From: an uncultured Candidatus Melainabacteria bacterium
GTDB lineage: Bacteria; Cyanobacteriota; Vampirovibrionia; Gastranaerophilales; Gastranaerophilaceae
Direction of reading: 5' to 3'
Assembly (NCBI GenBank): GCA_934700385.1
Contig: CAKUXO010000010.1
Span: 1-64,000, forward strand
DNA: 64,000 nucleotides
The notes below the pieces were generated by a model. That model did not search any database, was not told where the DNA came from, and saw nothing but the letters and a program-made list of their open reading frames with translations. A program made the translations under genes and the position numbers. Shown in pieces: positions 34,886 through 43,207 of this stretch; the first letter of the stretch is position 1; every line of letters begins with the position of its first letter.

Positions 34886-36922
34886 ATGAAAAAGATTAGC
34901 CTAAAGGCGTTCTCCTTAATCGAGGTGCTTATTGCCTTAATTACTATTTCAATTGCTGCGTCTGCCTTTGCGCCTGTTATAACTAAAAAAGCGCAACTTG
35001 TTGCAGGTGCTGGTGGTGGCGGAACAGATTCAATTACAATGAATTGTGAAGCTTGGGAAAATTGCAATTTATGTATAAAAGATCAAAGATGCGTTATCTG
35101 TAACAAAAATTGCGCTGAAGATGAATTTAAAGATACAGATAACTGTCAATGTAAAAGTTGCGACATTCCTGAGCTCGGTGGAACAGGCTGTAAAAGATGT
35201 AACGCTGAGGGCTGTCTCGAGTGTGATGGCAACCAATTTATTAAATCAACTAAAAAATGCGCAGCTTGCCCAACGGGCGGCGTTTGCGATGGAAAAAATT
35301 TAGTTTGTAATGTTGGCTATTATAAAGATGGCGACACTTGTAAAAAATGTTCTGATACCTTTGGTTCAAACTGTACGGCTTGTGAAAAAAATGGTTGTAT
35401 ATCTTGTGCCACAGGTTCTTATCCTGCAAGGGGAACTTGTGAAAGCTGTACAACCTTTGACACTAATTGTTCTTCTTGTGACGCAGGCGGTTGTAAAGCC
35501 TGCAAAAGCGGATATTATCTTTCAGGTGGAAAATGTAAACCTTGCAGCGATTGGCATTCAAAATGTTCAACCTGCAATTCAAGCGGATGTTCTACTTGTT
35601 CAGGCGGTTATTTTATAAGTGGAACGACTTGTATGTTAAGCTGTTCAGATGCTTATGGTGCCGGTTGCACTGCTTGTAATTCAACTGCATGTACAGATGT
35701 TTTAGGTGGTTATTATTTGAAGAGTGGAAAAAGTTATCCTTGTTCAGATAGATTCAGGAATTGCATAAGTTGCACCTATAATAAATGTAGAAGTTGTGAT
35801 TATGGATATTATAGTTCTAGTGATACGACGTGTTCGCGTTGTCAACAAACTGGTTGTAGATACTGTACTTCTTCTTCGGTTTGTCAGTCTTGCGAAGAGG
35901 GATATTATAAATCTGGAAGTAGTTGTGTAAAATGTACAAAATGGAGTTCTTATTGTGAACTTTGCAGTCCAAGTGGTTGTACAAAATGTAAGGATGGATA
36001 TGTAAAAACTAGTTCTGGCGGATGTTCTTCTCGAGCTAGCAGCACAAGTTGCCCCAGTGGTTCTTATTATTCAAATGGGACTTGTCATTCTTGTGAAACG
36101 GGGTGTTCTGAATGTTCTCCATCACATTGTTATTCTTGCAAAACTGGATATTTTTATTCTGCTGCAACAGAAAGCTGTAAAACTTGCGCAAATTGGCATT
36201 ATAAATGCTTGTTATGTAATTCTAGTGGCTGTAGTGCATGTGAAAGTGGCTATTCATTAAGTTTGACTGACGGAGGTTGCGTATATAATTCATCTTCAAG
36301 TTCATCAAGCTCGTCAAGTACATCGACAGTAAGCTGTTCATCCGGTCAATATAAATCAGGAAGCAGTTGTTATAACTGCCCTTCAGGATGTTCAAGTTGC
36401 ACTTCTTCAAGTAACTGCACAAGTTGCTCTAGCGGATATTATAAATCAGGCGGAAGTTGCGTAAGTTGCTCTAATTGGAGTTCATATTGCTCAAGTTGTA
36501 ATTCATCCGGTTGCACAAGCTGCTCAAGCGGATATAACGTAAGCGGAACAGGATGTTCTAAACCTGTAAGCTGTTCAAGTGGATCTTATGCCTCAGGTTC
36601 TTCTTGCAAAAAATGTTCCGATACTTTTGGAAGAGAATGTTATACTTGTACTTCAAGCGGTTGCAATTCTTGCTGGCCTCAATGGTATGTATCAGGTGGC
36701 AGTTGCAGAAGTTGCTGGGATGATTTTGGAGATGGATGTAATGTTTGTAGTTCAAGCGGCTGTACACAATGCCAAGATACTGCTTTTCTGTTATCGGGTG
36801 GTAGATGTTTGAAATGTTCAAGTTTAATTTCAAATTGCTTATATTGTTCTTCAAAATCTACTTGTACAGGTTGTACTGTTGGTTACAAGGTAAAAAGTGG
36901 AAAATGCGTAAAAAGTAAATAA
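34886..36922 (+). CDS. Prepilin-type protein with about 18 cysteine-rich furin/VSP-like modules
   Basis: This 678-residue protein has an N-terminal class III signal, KKISLKAFSLIEVLIALITI, the type IV prepilin pattern with Ala at -1, Phe at +1 and Glu at +5. Processing by a PilD-type peptidase and assembly or surface exposure by a type IV pilus/type II-like system are expected. From residue 53 on there are 106 Cys, mostly CxxC pairs. About 18 modules follow the scheme CxxC-x(5-7)-CxxC-x(3-4)-GCxxC-xxGYYxSGxxC, as in furin-like repeats and Giardia variant surface proteins. A poly-Ser hinge is at about 469-480. One module near 262-285 has lost two Cys. It is monocistronic with a strong terminator. 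Confidence 0.9.
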   Translation: MKKISLKAFSLIEVLIALITISIAASAFAPVITKKAQLVAGAGGGGTDSITMNCEAWENCNLCIKDQRCVICNKNCAEDEFKDTDNCQCKSCDIPELGGTGCKRCNAEGCLECDGNQFIKSTKKCAACPTGGVCDGKNLVCNVGYYKDGDTCKKCSDTFGSNCTACEKNGCISCATGSYPARGTCESCTTFDTNCSSCDAGGCKACKSGYYLSGGKCKPCSDWHSKCSTCNSSGCSTCSGGYFISGTTCMLSCSDAYGAGCTACNSTACTDVLGGYYLKSGKSYPCSDRFRNCISCTYNKCRSCDYGYYSSSDTTCSRCQQTGCRYCTSSSVCQSCEEGYYKSGSSCVKCTKWSSYCELCSPSGCTKCKDGYVKTSSGGCSSRASSTSCPSGSYYSNGTCHSCETGCSECSPSHCYSCKTGYFYSAATESCKTCANWHYKCLLCNSSGCSACESGYSLSLTDGGCVYNSSSSSSSSSSTSTVSCSSGQYKSGSSCYNCPSGCSSCTSSSNCTSCSSGYYKSGGSCVSCSNWSSYCSSCNSSGCTSCSSGYNVSGTGCSKPVSCSSGSYASGSSCKKCSDTFGRECYTCTSSGCNSCWPQWYVSGGSCRSCWDDFGDGCNVCSSSGCTQCQDTAFLLSGGRCLKCSSLISNCLYCSSKSTCTGCTVGYKVKSGKCVKSK

Positions 36923-36957
36923 ATTTATTTCATGTTATTTTTTGTGTTACATACGTT

Positions 36958-36985
36958 GCTGCGAGCCTCTCGCAGCATTTTTTTA
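36958..36985 (+). terminator. Terminator of the Cys-rich prepilin gene
   Basis: GCTGCGAG-CCT-CTCGCAGC followed by ATTTTTTT, 36 nt past the stop. Confidence 0.9.
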
Positions 36986-37014
36986 TGCGTATTTAACATC
37001 CAACTCCACAATCG

Positions 37015-37122
37015 GTCATCCTGAACTTGTTTCAGGATCTGGTATGTCTCAGTGTTTACAAGGATTTCACCCTGTTTCTTTTAGTGATACTTGGTAAGAT
37101 CCCGAAACGAGTTCGGGATGAC
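37015..37122. repeat. REP-like element, copy A
   Basis: A roughly 108-bp unit begins GTCATCCTGAACTTGTTTC and ends GTTCGGGATGAC. Each end is itself an imperfect palindrome (GTCATCCTGAAC.../...GGGATGAC). About 18 bp of left flank is shared with copy C. Copies B and C are at 44719 and 63598. Confidence 0.85.
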
Positions 37123-37246
37123 GAGTCGAGAATTGAGCGTGGACGTTTTAAGCCCGCTTGCGTCGGCTTACGCTTTCAGGTTTGAGATGACGAGTCCTGT
37201 AATTAGGTGCGTTATAAAAATTCTCCCCCACTAGCAACTTTTCATC

Positions 37247-37275
37247 TTGAGATGTTTTATATAAGGTGTTATAAT
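37247..37275 (+). promoter_or_regulatory. Promoter of the 60-residue protein gene
   Basis: TTGAGA (37247-37252), a 17-bp spacer and TATAAT (37270-37275) form a near-consensus promoter 32 bp before the start codon. It predicts strong expression. Confidence 0.75.
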
Positions 37276-37306
37276 ATACATGTGTGTGCTAAATTAGGAG
37301 GTTAGA

Positions 37307-37489
37307 ATGATACAACCACTTAAAGCAATTGCAGGAAAGTCAATGGTATCTAATCCTTATGCACTTAACCCTCAAAGAGCATATCAAAACACAATGAACT
37401 ATGCGCAAAGAGGTGAAAAGTTGAATATCAACTGTAATGACACTCGTTCAGTTTCATTACATGGTAAAAAACTAGATATCATGGCATAA
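37307..37489 (+). CDS. Small protein of unknown function with a VSLHG motif
   Basis: This 60-residue protein has a perfect AGGAGG ribosome site, a near-consensus promoter and its own terminator, so it is a real and probably highly expressed gene. It is polar, Asn/Tyr/Arg-rich, without membrane segments. The C-terminus carries RSVSLHGKKLD, close to the SFxG motif that ends the disordered N-termini of larger proteins at 3.4 and 25.7 kb. It looks like such an N-terminal segment standing alone. Function unknown. Confidence 0.8.
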   Translation: MIQPLKAIAGKSMVSNPYALNPQRAYQNTMNYAQRGEKLNINCNDTRSVSLHGKKLDIMA

Positions 37490-37493
37490 AAAT

Positions 37494-37526
37494 TAAGCCC
37501 TTAACCTTTTTGGTTTTGGGCTTTTA
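37494..37526. terminator. Terminator between the small protein gene and the ATP synthase operon
   Basis: AAGCCC...AACC/GGTT...GGGCTTTT forms a stem between convergent units. Confidence 0.75.
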
Positions 37527-37537
37527 ATTTTATAAAC

Positions 37538-38506
37538 CTAATTTAATGCGCCGGCGCCTGAGATAACTTCTGTTAATTCTTGGGTGATTTTTGCTTGACG
37601 TTCTTTATTGTATTCAATTGTCAATTTTGAAATCATTTCGCTTGCGTTATTTGTAGCGGCACTCATTGCAGTCATTCTTGAAGCAAGTTCACTTGCCTGA
37701 GCTTCTAAAAGTGCTTGATAAATTACATTTGTAATAAACATCGGAACAACTTTAATTAAAACATTTGAAACAGAGGGCAAAAATTCGCTTAGGGGTTCAA
37801 TTTTATGTTCTTTGTGTTCAATGTTCAATTCTTTATCAAGGTCTTTATTTTGAAATTCCTTGATTTTATCTTCATTATCTATAGCAGGCAATAACTGCCA
37901 AGATTCTGCTTTATATGTCATCATATTTTTATATCTTGTTGTAACAAGTTCAATAGCATCTATTTCACCACTAACATAAGAATCTGCTAGGGCTGTTGCT
38001 AAAACATAAGCAGAGCTTGAATTAATGCCATCTAAGATATTTACATAAGTTTTTTTAATTTCAAAACCAAGTTGTTTTTGCATGTTTTTAACGGCAGGGA
38101 CTGCTTTTTGCCCTACAAAATAAACTTGAACTTTCTTACCTTCTTCAACATATTTTTTAATTAAATTTATGCTACATCTAACAGTATTAGCGCAATATGC
38201 ACCTGCTAAACCTTTATTTGATGAAATGATAACAACGCCCACGGTTTTAATTTCTCTTTTTTCTAAAAGCACAGGATAGTTATCAAGATTGTTTTCGGTT
38301 TTAAATTTTTCAGGTTTATTTTTTAAACTTTCTTTGTATGCAAAAGTAAAAATTTTGGCAAGCTCAAGAGTAAAAGGACGAGAGGCTTTAACGGCATTTT
38401 CAGCTTTTTTAACTTTTGCTGCCGCTACCATTTTCATAGCTTTTGTTATCTTTTGAGTGTTTTTAATGCTATTTATTCTATCTTTTATGTTTCTTAAGTT
38501 TGCCAT
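37538..38506 (-). CDS. atpG: ATP synthase gamma subunit
   Basis: This is the central-stalk subunit of F1, 322 residues. The N-terminal helix (LRNIKDRINSIKNTQKITKAMKMVAAAK split) and the C-terminal ASRMTAMSAATNNASEMI are diagnostic. It is last in the operon: a-c-b'-b-delta-alpha-gamma. The beta and epsilon genes do not follow, as in cyanobacteria. There is a moderate insertion with Lys/Glu-rich residues near 215-245 compared with about 290 in many bacteria. Confidence 0.97.
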   Translation of the reverse strand: MANLRNIKDRINSIKNTQKITKAMKMVAAAKVKKAENAVKASRPFTLELAKIFTFAYKESLKNKPEKFKTENNLDNYPVLLEKREIKTVGVVIISSNKGLAGAYCANTVRCSINLIKKYVEEGKKVQVYFVGQKAVPAVKNMQKQLGFEIKKTYVNILDGINSSSAYVLATALADSYVSGEIDAIELVTTRYKNMMTYKAESWQLLPAIDNEDKIKEFQNKDLDKELNIEHKEHKIEPLSEFLPSVSNVLIKVVPMFITNVIYQALLEAQASELASRMTAMSAATNNASEMISKLTIEYNKERQAKITQELTEVISGAGALN

Positions 38507-38528
38507 TTTTTTACCTTTTGGTTTCTAA

Positions 38529-40052
38529 TTATGCGTTTTGGAAACTTTCTTTGAAGTTTTTAATGTGGTTAATTAACTCTTTTTTATCTTCATCTGAAAG
38601 TTTTTCGCCTTGATTTAATCTTATTTCTAAATCTTGGCAGTTTGCGCTGAAGTATTCAAAGAATTGTTTTTTAAATTCTTGAATATTTTTATCTTCAATA
38701 TCGTTAACATATCCTTCATTAGCGCAAAATAGAATTGCAACTTGTTGCGCTACAGATAAAGGATTATATTGTGGTTGAATTAAGATTTGAGTAAGTTTTT
38801 GACCTTTTAAAAGTTGAGCTTTTGTGGCTGGGTCAAGGTCAGAAGCGAACTGCGCAAACGCTGCAAGTTCTCTATATTGAGCTAAGTCTAATCTTAATTG
38901 ACCTGCAACTTGTTTAATACCTTTTGTTTGAGCTGCCCCACCAACACGAGATACTGAAATACCAGCGTTAATTGCAGGTCTTTGTCCGGCGTTAAATAAA
39001 TTACTTTCTAAGAAGATTTGACCATCTGTAATTGAAATAACGTTTGTTGGGATATAAGCTGAAACGTCCCCTGCTTGGGTTTCAATGATAGGTAGGGCTG
39101 TAATTGAGCCGCCGCCACGTTCATCAGAAAGTTTACAAGCTCTTTCAAGAAGTCTTGAATGAAGATAGAAAACATCCCCTGGGTATGCTTCACGTCCTGG
39201 GGGTCTTTTCAAAAGCAAGCTCATTGCACGATATGCTTGAGCGTGTTTTGTAAGGTCATCATAAATAATTAAAACGTGTTTACCTTGTTCTAAAAATTCT
39301 TCTGCAATAGCGCAACCTGCAAAAGGTGCGATATATTGTAATGGCGCAGAGTTATCAGCAGTTGCTGAAACGATAATTGAATAATCCATAGCACCTTTTT
39401 CTTCAAGAGTTTTAGCTAAGTGTGCTACTGTTGAAGTTTTTTGACCGATTGCAACATAAACACAAATTACATCTTTACCTTTTTGGTTGATGATTGTATC
39501 GATTGCAATTGCTGTTTTACCTGTTTGGCGGTCGCCAATAATCAATTCTCTTTGACCTCTGCCGATTGGAGTTAAAGCGTCAATTGCAGTTAAACCTGTT
39601 TGCAAGGGTTCATGAACAGATTTTCTTTCAATAATCCCTGGGGCAATTCTTTCAATTGGGCGAGTTTTATCTGTATGAATTTCACCTTTGCCATCAATTG
39701 CAACCCCAACAGGGTCAATAATTCTTCCAATAAGGGCATCTCCCACGGGGATAGAGGCGATTTTACCTGTTGATTTAACACTCATTCCTTCTTTAATGTG
39801 GGTGTAATCTCCTAGAATTACAACCCCAACGTTATCTTCTTCAAGGTTTAGGGTAATTCCAAGAGTTTTATTTTCATCATCAAACTCAACAAGTTCTGAT
39901 GACATTACATTTTTAAGACCATAAATTCTTGAAATACCGTCAGAAATTTCAATTACACTTCCAACGTTATCTACTTCAAGATTTTTAGAATAGTTTTCAA
40001 TTTTTTGCTTTATTATAGCTGTTATTTCCGAGCTATTTATTGTTGATGACAT
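38529..40052 (-). CDS. atpA: ATP synthase alpha subunit
   Basis: This is the F1 alpha subunit. The start is placed at the ATG at 40052 (507 residues), which has AAAGGG 7 nt upstream; a TTG six codons earlier lies inside that ribosome site. It has the P-loop GDRQTGKT, ELIIGDRQ, the signature PAINAGISVSRVGGAAQ and VGDALIGRIIDPVG. It forms the hexamer with beta, which is encoded elsewhere. Confidence 0.98.
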   Translation of the reverse strand: MSSTINSSEITAIIKQKIENYSKNLEVDNVGSVIEISDGISRIYGLKNVMSSELVEFDDENKTLGITLNLEEDNVGVVILGDYTHIKEGMSVKSTGKIASIPVGDALIGRIIDPVGVAIDGKGEIHTDKTRPIERIAPGIIERKSVHEPLQTGLTAIDALTPIGRGQRELIIGDRQTGKTAIAIDTIINQKGKDVICVYVAIGQKTSTVAHLAKTLEEKGAMDYSIIVSATADNSAPLQYIAPFAGCAIAEEFLEQGKHVLIIYDDLTKHAQAYRAMSLLLKRPPGREAYPGDVFYLHSRLLERACKLSDERGGGSITALPIIETQAGDVSAYIPTNVISITDGQIFLESNLFNAGQRPAINAGISVSRVGGAAQTKGIKQVAGQLRLDLAQYRELAAFAQFASDLDPATKAQLLKGQKLTQILIQPQYNPLSVAQQVAILFCANEGYVNDIEDKNIQEFKKQFFEYFSANCQDLEIRLNQGEKLSDEDKKELINHIKNFKESFQNA

Positions 40053-40076
40053 ATTCTGCCCTTTCTTCAATATAGA

Positions 40077-40619
40077 TTATATGCTTTCTTTTAATAGTTC
40101 AAGTTTATTTTTTAAACTTAAATCTATAACCTTATCTTCAATTTTAATTATCAATCCGCCGATTATATCTGAATTTGAAACATAAGTTGGGATTATTTCT
40201 TTTTTAAGTTTTGAAGATAGTTTTTGGTTTAATTTTTCTTTTAATTCTGATGAAATTTCAATTGCGCTTATAATTTCAACTTGTTGTCTTTTTTTAATTT
40301 TATCAACTTCATTTTTAAAGATTTCATAAAAAGTATCAAAAATTTTAAATCTTCCCTCATCTAAAAGGGTTTCTAAGAAATTAATTGTAATTTCATCGAT
40401 TTTACCTTGAAAAGAGTCTGATAAAATCTTTTTCTTATCTAAAAGAGATACGACAGGATGAAAGAAGAAAAGTTTTAGTTCGTCGTTATGAAAAATTGTT
40501 TCATCAACTAATGCTAAATCGTTTTCAATATTATCAATTTTATCTTTTGCGCTTTCGCAAAGAGCTTGAGCGTATCTTTTAGCTACTTTAAGATTTTTTA
40601 TGTCGATATTTTTATTCAA
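40077..40619 (-). CDS. atpH: ATP synthase delta subunit
   Basis: This 180-residue peripheral-stalk subunit (OSCP) has an N-terminal helical domain with AKRYAQALCESAKD and a C-terminal segment with IIGGLIIKIEDKVIDLSLKNKL, typical of the family. Its start overlaps the end of atpF by 8 bp. Confidence 0.95.
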   Translation of the reverse strand: MNKNIDIKNLKVAKRYAQALCESAKDKIDNIENDLALVDETIFHNDELKLFFFHPVVSLLDKKKILSDSFQGKIDEITINFLETLLDEGRFKIFDTFYEIFKNEVDKIKKRQQVEIISAIEISSELKEKLNQKLSSKLKKEIIPTYVSNSDIIGGLIIKIEDKVIDLSLKNKLELLKESI

Positions 40620-41115
40620 AACTTATCTCCTCAATTTTATCTAATTCATCAATTGATGAATTAATTATTTCATGATGAATTTCTGGTGTTAATTTTTCAA
40701 TTATTTCATCATGGGCTAAATTAACGCAGGCTTTGAAGATATCTGAAGTTGTAGATTTTTTGCATTTTTCTTCTTGGCTTTTATAAATTTTTTCTAAACT
40801 TGATTTAATTTCTTGCTCTTGAACAAGAGTTTTTTGATATGATTTTTCAACCATATTTTTAGCATTAATTTTTGCGTTTAAAATGATTTCTTCTTGAAGT
40901 TTTGGAGTATCTTTAACAAGTCTTTTTGTTTGTTTATATTCTGAAATTGCACTTTGAGCATTTGTAGCACTTTTTTCAACACTTGCTTTTGTTTCATCTG
41001 CCATTTTTTGAATTAAATCGCCAAGGCGTGCTTTTTTAAATATCAAAACCAAGGTTGATACTACAATTATAAAATTTATGAGGTTTGTTTGTAAAATTTG
41101 TTCAAAAAAGCTCAT
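40612..41115 (-). CDS. atpF: ATP synthase b subunit
   Basis: This 167-residue peripheral-stalk subunit has one N-terminal membrane helix (LINFIIVVSTLVLIF, about 12-26) and a long charged coiled coil. It follows the b' gene as in cyanobacteria and overlaps atpH by 8 bp. It likely pairs with the b' subunit as a heterodimer. Confidence 0.88.
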   Translation of the reverse strand: MSFFEQILQTNLINFIIVVSTLVLIFKKARLGDLIQKMADETKASVEKSATNAQSAISEYKQTKRLVKDTPKLQEEIILNAKINAKNMVEKSYQKTLVQEQEIKSSLEKIYKSQEEKCKKSTTSDIFKACVNLAHDEIIEKLTPEIHHEIINSSIDELDKIEEISFE

Positions 41116-41128
41116 TATAATCTCTTTT

Positions 41129-41602
41129 CTAAATATTTAAGTACTTGTTGATTTTTTCATCATCAAGATTAACACTTGTTTCTTTTCCTAAAACTTTTGA
41201 AACCATTGATTTAACAATGTAATTAAGTTCAGATTTTACTTCTTGTTTTGTTTGTTTTTTAACTTCTTCAAGTTTATTTTTGTTTTTTTCAATAAGAGTT
41301 TGAACCTCTTTTTTTGCTTGTTTGATTTTTTTAGAATTTTTTTCTTTAGCTTCTTCTAGGGCAGATTTAACAATGTTTGTTGCTTCTTGTCTTGAAGTTT
41401 TAAGCGCTTGATTTTTTTGTTCTAAAAGGGTTTGAGATTTTTCTTTTGATTCTGTTTCCATTTTAGAATTTTTTGTATAAAAATTTGTTCTTTCATCAAT
41501 TACTTTGTTAATTGGGTTGAAAAGAATTGTTTTTATTATGAAAAGAAATATCAAGAAACTTATTACTACAAAAATAAAAGTTCCGTCAATCTGCATTAAC
41601 AT
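41129..41602 (-). CDS. atpF2: ATP synthase b' subunit
   Basis: This 157-residue second b-type subunit has membrane helix FIFVVISFLIFLFIIKTILF (about 9-28), then FNPINKVIDERTNFY, the region where b-type subunits leave the membrane. A Lys/Glu/Gln-rich coiled coil follows. Two b-type genes in the order b'-b after c are characteristic of cyanobacterial-type ATP synthases. It lies 13 nt before atpF. Confidence 0.9.
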   Translation of the reverse strand: MLMQIDGTFIFVVISFLIFLFIIKTILFNPINKVIDERTNFYTKNSKMETESKEKSQTLLEQKNQALKTSRQEATNIVKSALEEAKEKNSKKIKQAKKEVQTLIEKNKNKLEEVKKQTKQEVKSELNYIVKSMVSKVLGKETSVNLDDEKINKYLNI

Positions 41603-41661
41603 TGTTTTTTCCTTTTTTTGATTTTAAGGTGAGAAAATTAATTCTCACCTTATCTATAAAA

Positions 41662-41895
41662 CTATTTAAGTACGAAGCCGATTAAAATTACAACAAGTAG
41701 AGCATAAATTGCACATGCTTCGATTAAACCTGCGCCGATGTAGAAGTATTTTGAAATTTGACCTTCAACTTCAGGTTGTCTTGCAATACTTTCAATAATT
41801 GCTTTAGTAGCTAAGCCTAAACCAATCCCAGGGCCAACTACGCCAAAGCCGATTGCTAAACCCATAGCGATAAATTTTAATACTGTTAAATCCAT
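41662..41895 (-). CDS. atpE: ATP synthase c subunit
   Basis: This 77-residue proteolipid has two membrane helices: the Gly-rich first helix (GPGIGLGLATKAI), polar loop SIARQPE, and the second helix with the carboxylate in GAGLIEACAIY. Na+-type c-rings usually carry Gln in the first helix and Ser/Thr after the Glu. Here these are Leu and Ala-Cys, so proton coupling is more likely. Confidence 0.96.
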   Translation of the reverse strand: MDLTVLKFIAMGLAIGFGVVGPGIGLGLATKAIIESIARQPEVEGQISKYFYIGAGLIEACAIYALLVVILIGFVLK

Positions 41896-41910
41896 TTGTA
41901 TCTCCTTTTA

Positions 41911-42711
41911 TTAATGTTTTGCTACCGCACCATTTATATATGCACTCGTTAAAAGCGTGAAAACCAAGGCTTGAATGAATGCTACAAATATTTCAAAAAA
42001 CATAATAGGTAGTGGTAATAATGAACCTAAGAATAGGGCAATATTATAAACCCAAGTTGAAGGTAATATTCCACCTAAAGTGTTTTGACAAAATACATTT
42101 ATTGCTTCAGGGGAAAGTAACGAAGCGATTAAGCCCCCTAAAACCATAATCAAAATTTCACCTGCCAATATGTTGGCAAAAAGTCGTAATGCCAATGTTA
42201 AAGGTCTTACGATATCTTCTAACATATTAAATGGTGTCATAAACCAAACAGGTTGAAAATAATGTTTAAAATATGAAAATCCTTTTTTTCTAACCCCTGA
42301 AACAATGTAATAAATTAATACAACAATAGCTAAAGCCGCAGTTGTATTGATATCATTAGTTGGAGAAGCAAATTCCCCATGGGTTTCTTTTATAAAAGGA
42401 ATGAAGTTTAAAATTTTCCAAGGCAATTGACCAATTAAATTACCTGTAATAATAAATAGAAATAAAGCAATTAGAATTGGAGTATGCTTTTTACCTTCTT
42501 GACCTAAATCTTGAGTTAGAGAAGAAAAAATCCTTACAATGTTTTCAAAAACTGCTTGAAGCCTTGAAGGAACAAGTTTTAAGTTTCCAACTGCTAAAAG
42601 TGCAAAAAAGATAATTATCGCCATTGTTATCCAAAGGGTGATTAGTGTATCTAAATGCACATTAAGACCAAAAATATTAACTATCCAGTGTTGACCTATG
42701 TGAAATTCCAT
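41911..42711 (-). CDS. atpB: ATP synthase a subunit
   Basis: This 266-residue membrane subunit holds the proton half-channels. The essential arginine lies in LTLALRLFANILAGEI, and the C-terminal helix has FIQALVFTLLTSAYING. It is first of the structural genes in the operon. An uncharacterised charged protein lies upstream where atpI (absent here) sits in many species. Confidence 0.96.
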   Translation of the reverse strand: MEFHIGQHWIVNIFGLNVHLDTLITLWITMAIIIFFALLAVGNLKLVPSRLQAVFENIVRIFSSLTQDLGQEGKKHTPILIALFLFIITGNLIGQLPWKILNFIPFIKETHGEFASPTNDINTTAALAIVVLIYYIVSGVRKKGFSYFKHYFQPVWFMTPFNMLEDIVRPLTLALRLFANILAGEILIMVLGGLIASLLSPEAINVFCQNTLGGILPSTWVYNIALFLGSLLPLPIMFFEIFVAFIQALVFTLLTSAYINGAVAKH

Positions 42712-42793
42712 ATTTCTATTCCATATTTGCTATAGATTAATCTTAACTTAATTCTAAAATTTATATCTAGTCTATTTGGATGAAATTACTTTT

Positions 42794-43096
42794 TTATTTT
42801 TTTAAAGAATTGATTATTTTACAATATAGTTTTTTAAAAGAAATTTTTTCTTTTTCCTTTTCTTTTATTTTTGAAAAAGAATTTATTTTTCTTGAATTAA
42901 AAAGTTTCTCAAGATATTTTTTCTTTTCTTCTTGGGTTGCCTTTGGTTTTTCAATTGAACTTATTTCTTGAGATTTTTCTTTTAATTTATTTTTGTAAAC
43001 CCCAATTAATTCAAGATTTTTTCTTGAAATATTATAAGGATTTTTAAAATTCAACCTAATTGTTTGTGGTTTTGTTTTTTCAAGTTGTAAAATAAT
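42794..43096 (-). CDS. Small charged protein upstream of atpB, unusual start
   Basis: This Lys/Glu-rich soluble protein lies ahead of the ATP synthase genes on the same strand. It contains LNFKNPYNISRKNLELIG and EKPKATQEEKKKYLEKLF. No ATG begins the frame. Either an ATT at 43096 with GAGG 8 nt upstream starts it (100 residues), or a TTG at 43054 (86 residues) that overlaps the TGA of a 19-codon leader ORF beginning at ATG 43111. Codon flavour supports coding upstream of the TTG. It is not AtpI-like, having no membrane helix. Function unknown. Confidence 0.45.
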   Translation of the reverse strand: MILQLEKTKPQTIRLNFKNPYNISRKNLELIGVYKNKLKEKSQEISSIEKPKATQEEKKKYLEKLFNSRKINSFSKIKEKEKEKISFKKLYCKIINSLKK

Positions 43097-43176
43097 TTTT
43101 CTATCCTCATTAACTTTCTTTTAAAAGTTAACATTTGAATTTAGAAAAACCTATATACACCTGTATAACTAAAAAA

Positions 43177-43196
43177 GGCGGATTTTAAAATCCGCC
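43177..43196 (-). terminator. Terminator of glnA
   Basis: GGCGGATTTTAAAATCCGCC is a perfect palindrome followed on the minus strand by six T, 12 nt past the glnA stop. Confidence 0.9.
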
Positions 43197-43207
43197 CGTG
43201 TTATTAA

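Noticed and set aside
35121..36854. Several overlapping ORFs on both strands inside the Cys-rich prepilin gene
   Set aside because: They arise from its repetitive TGT/TGC/AGT codons. The main frame has the prepilin signal, the modules and a terminator.
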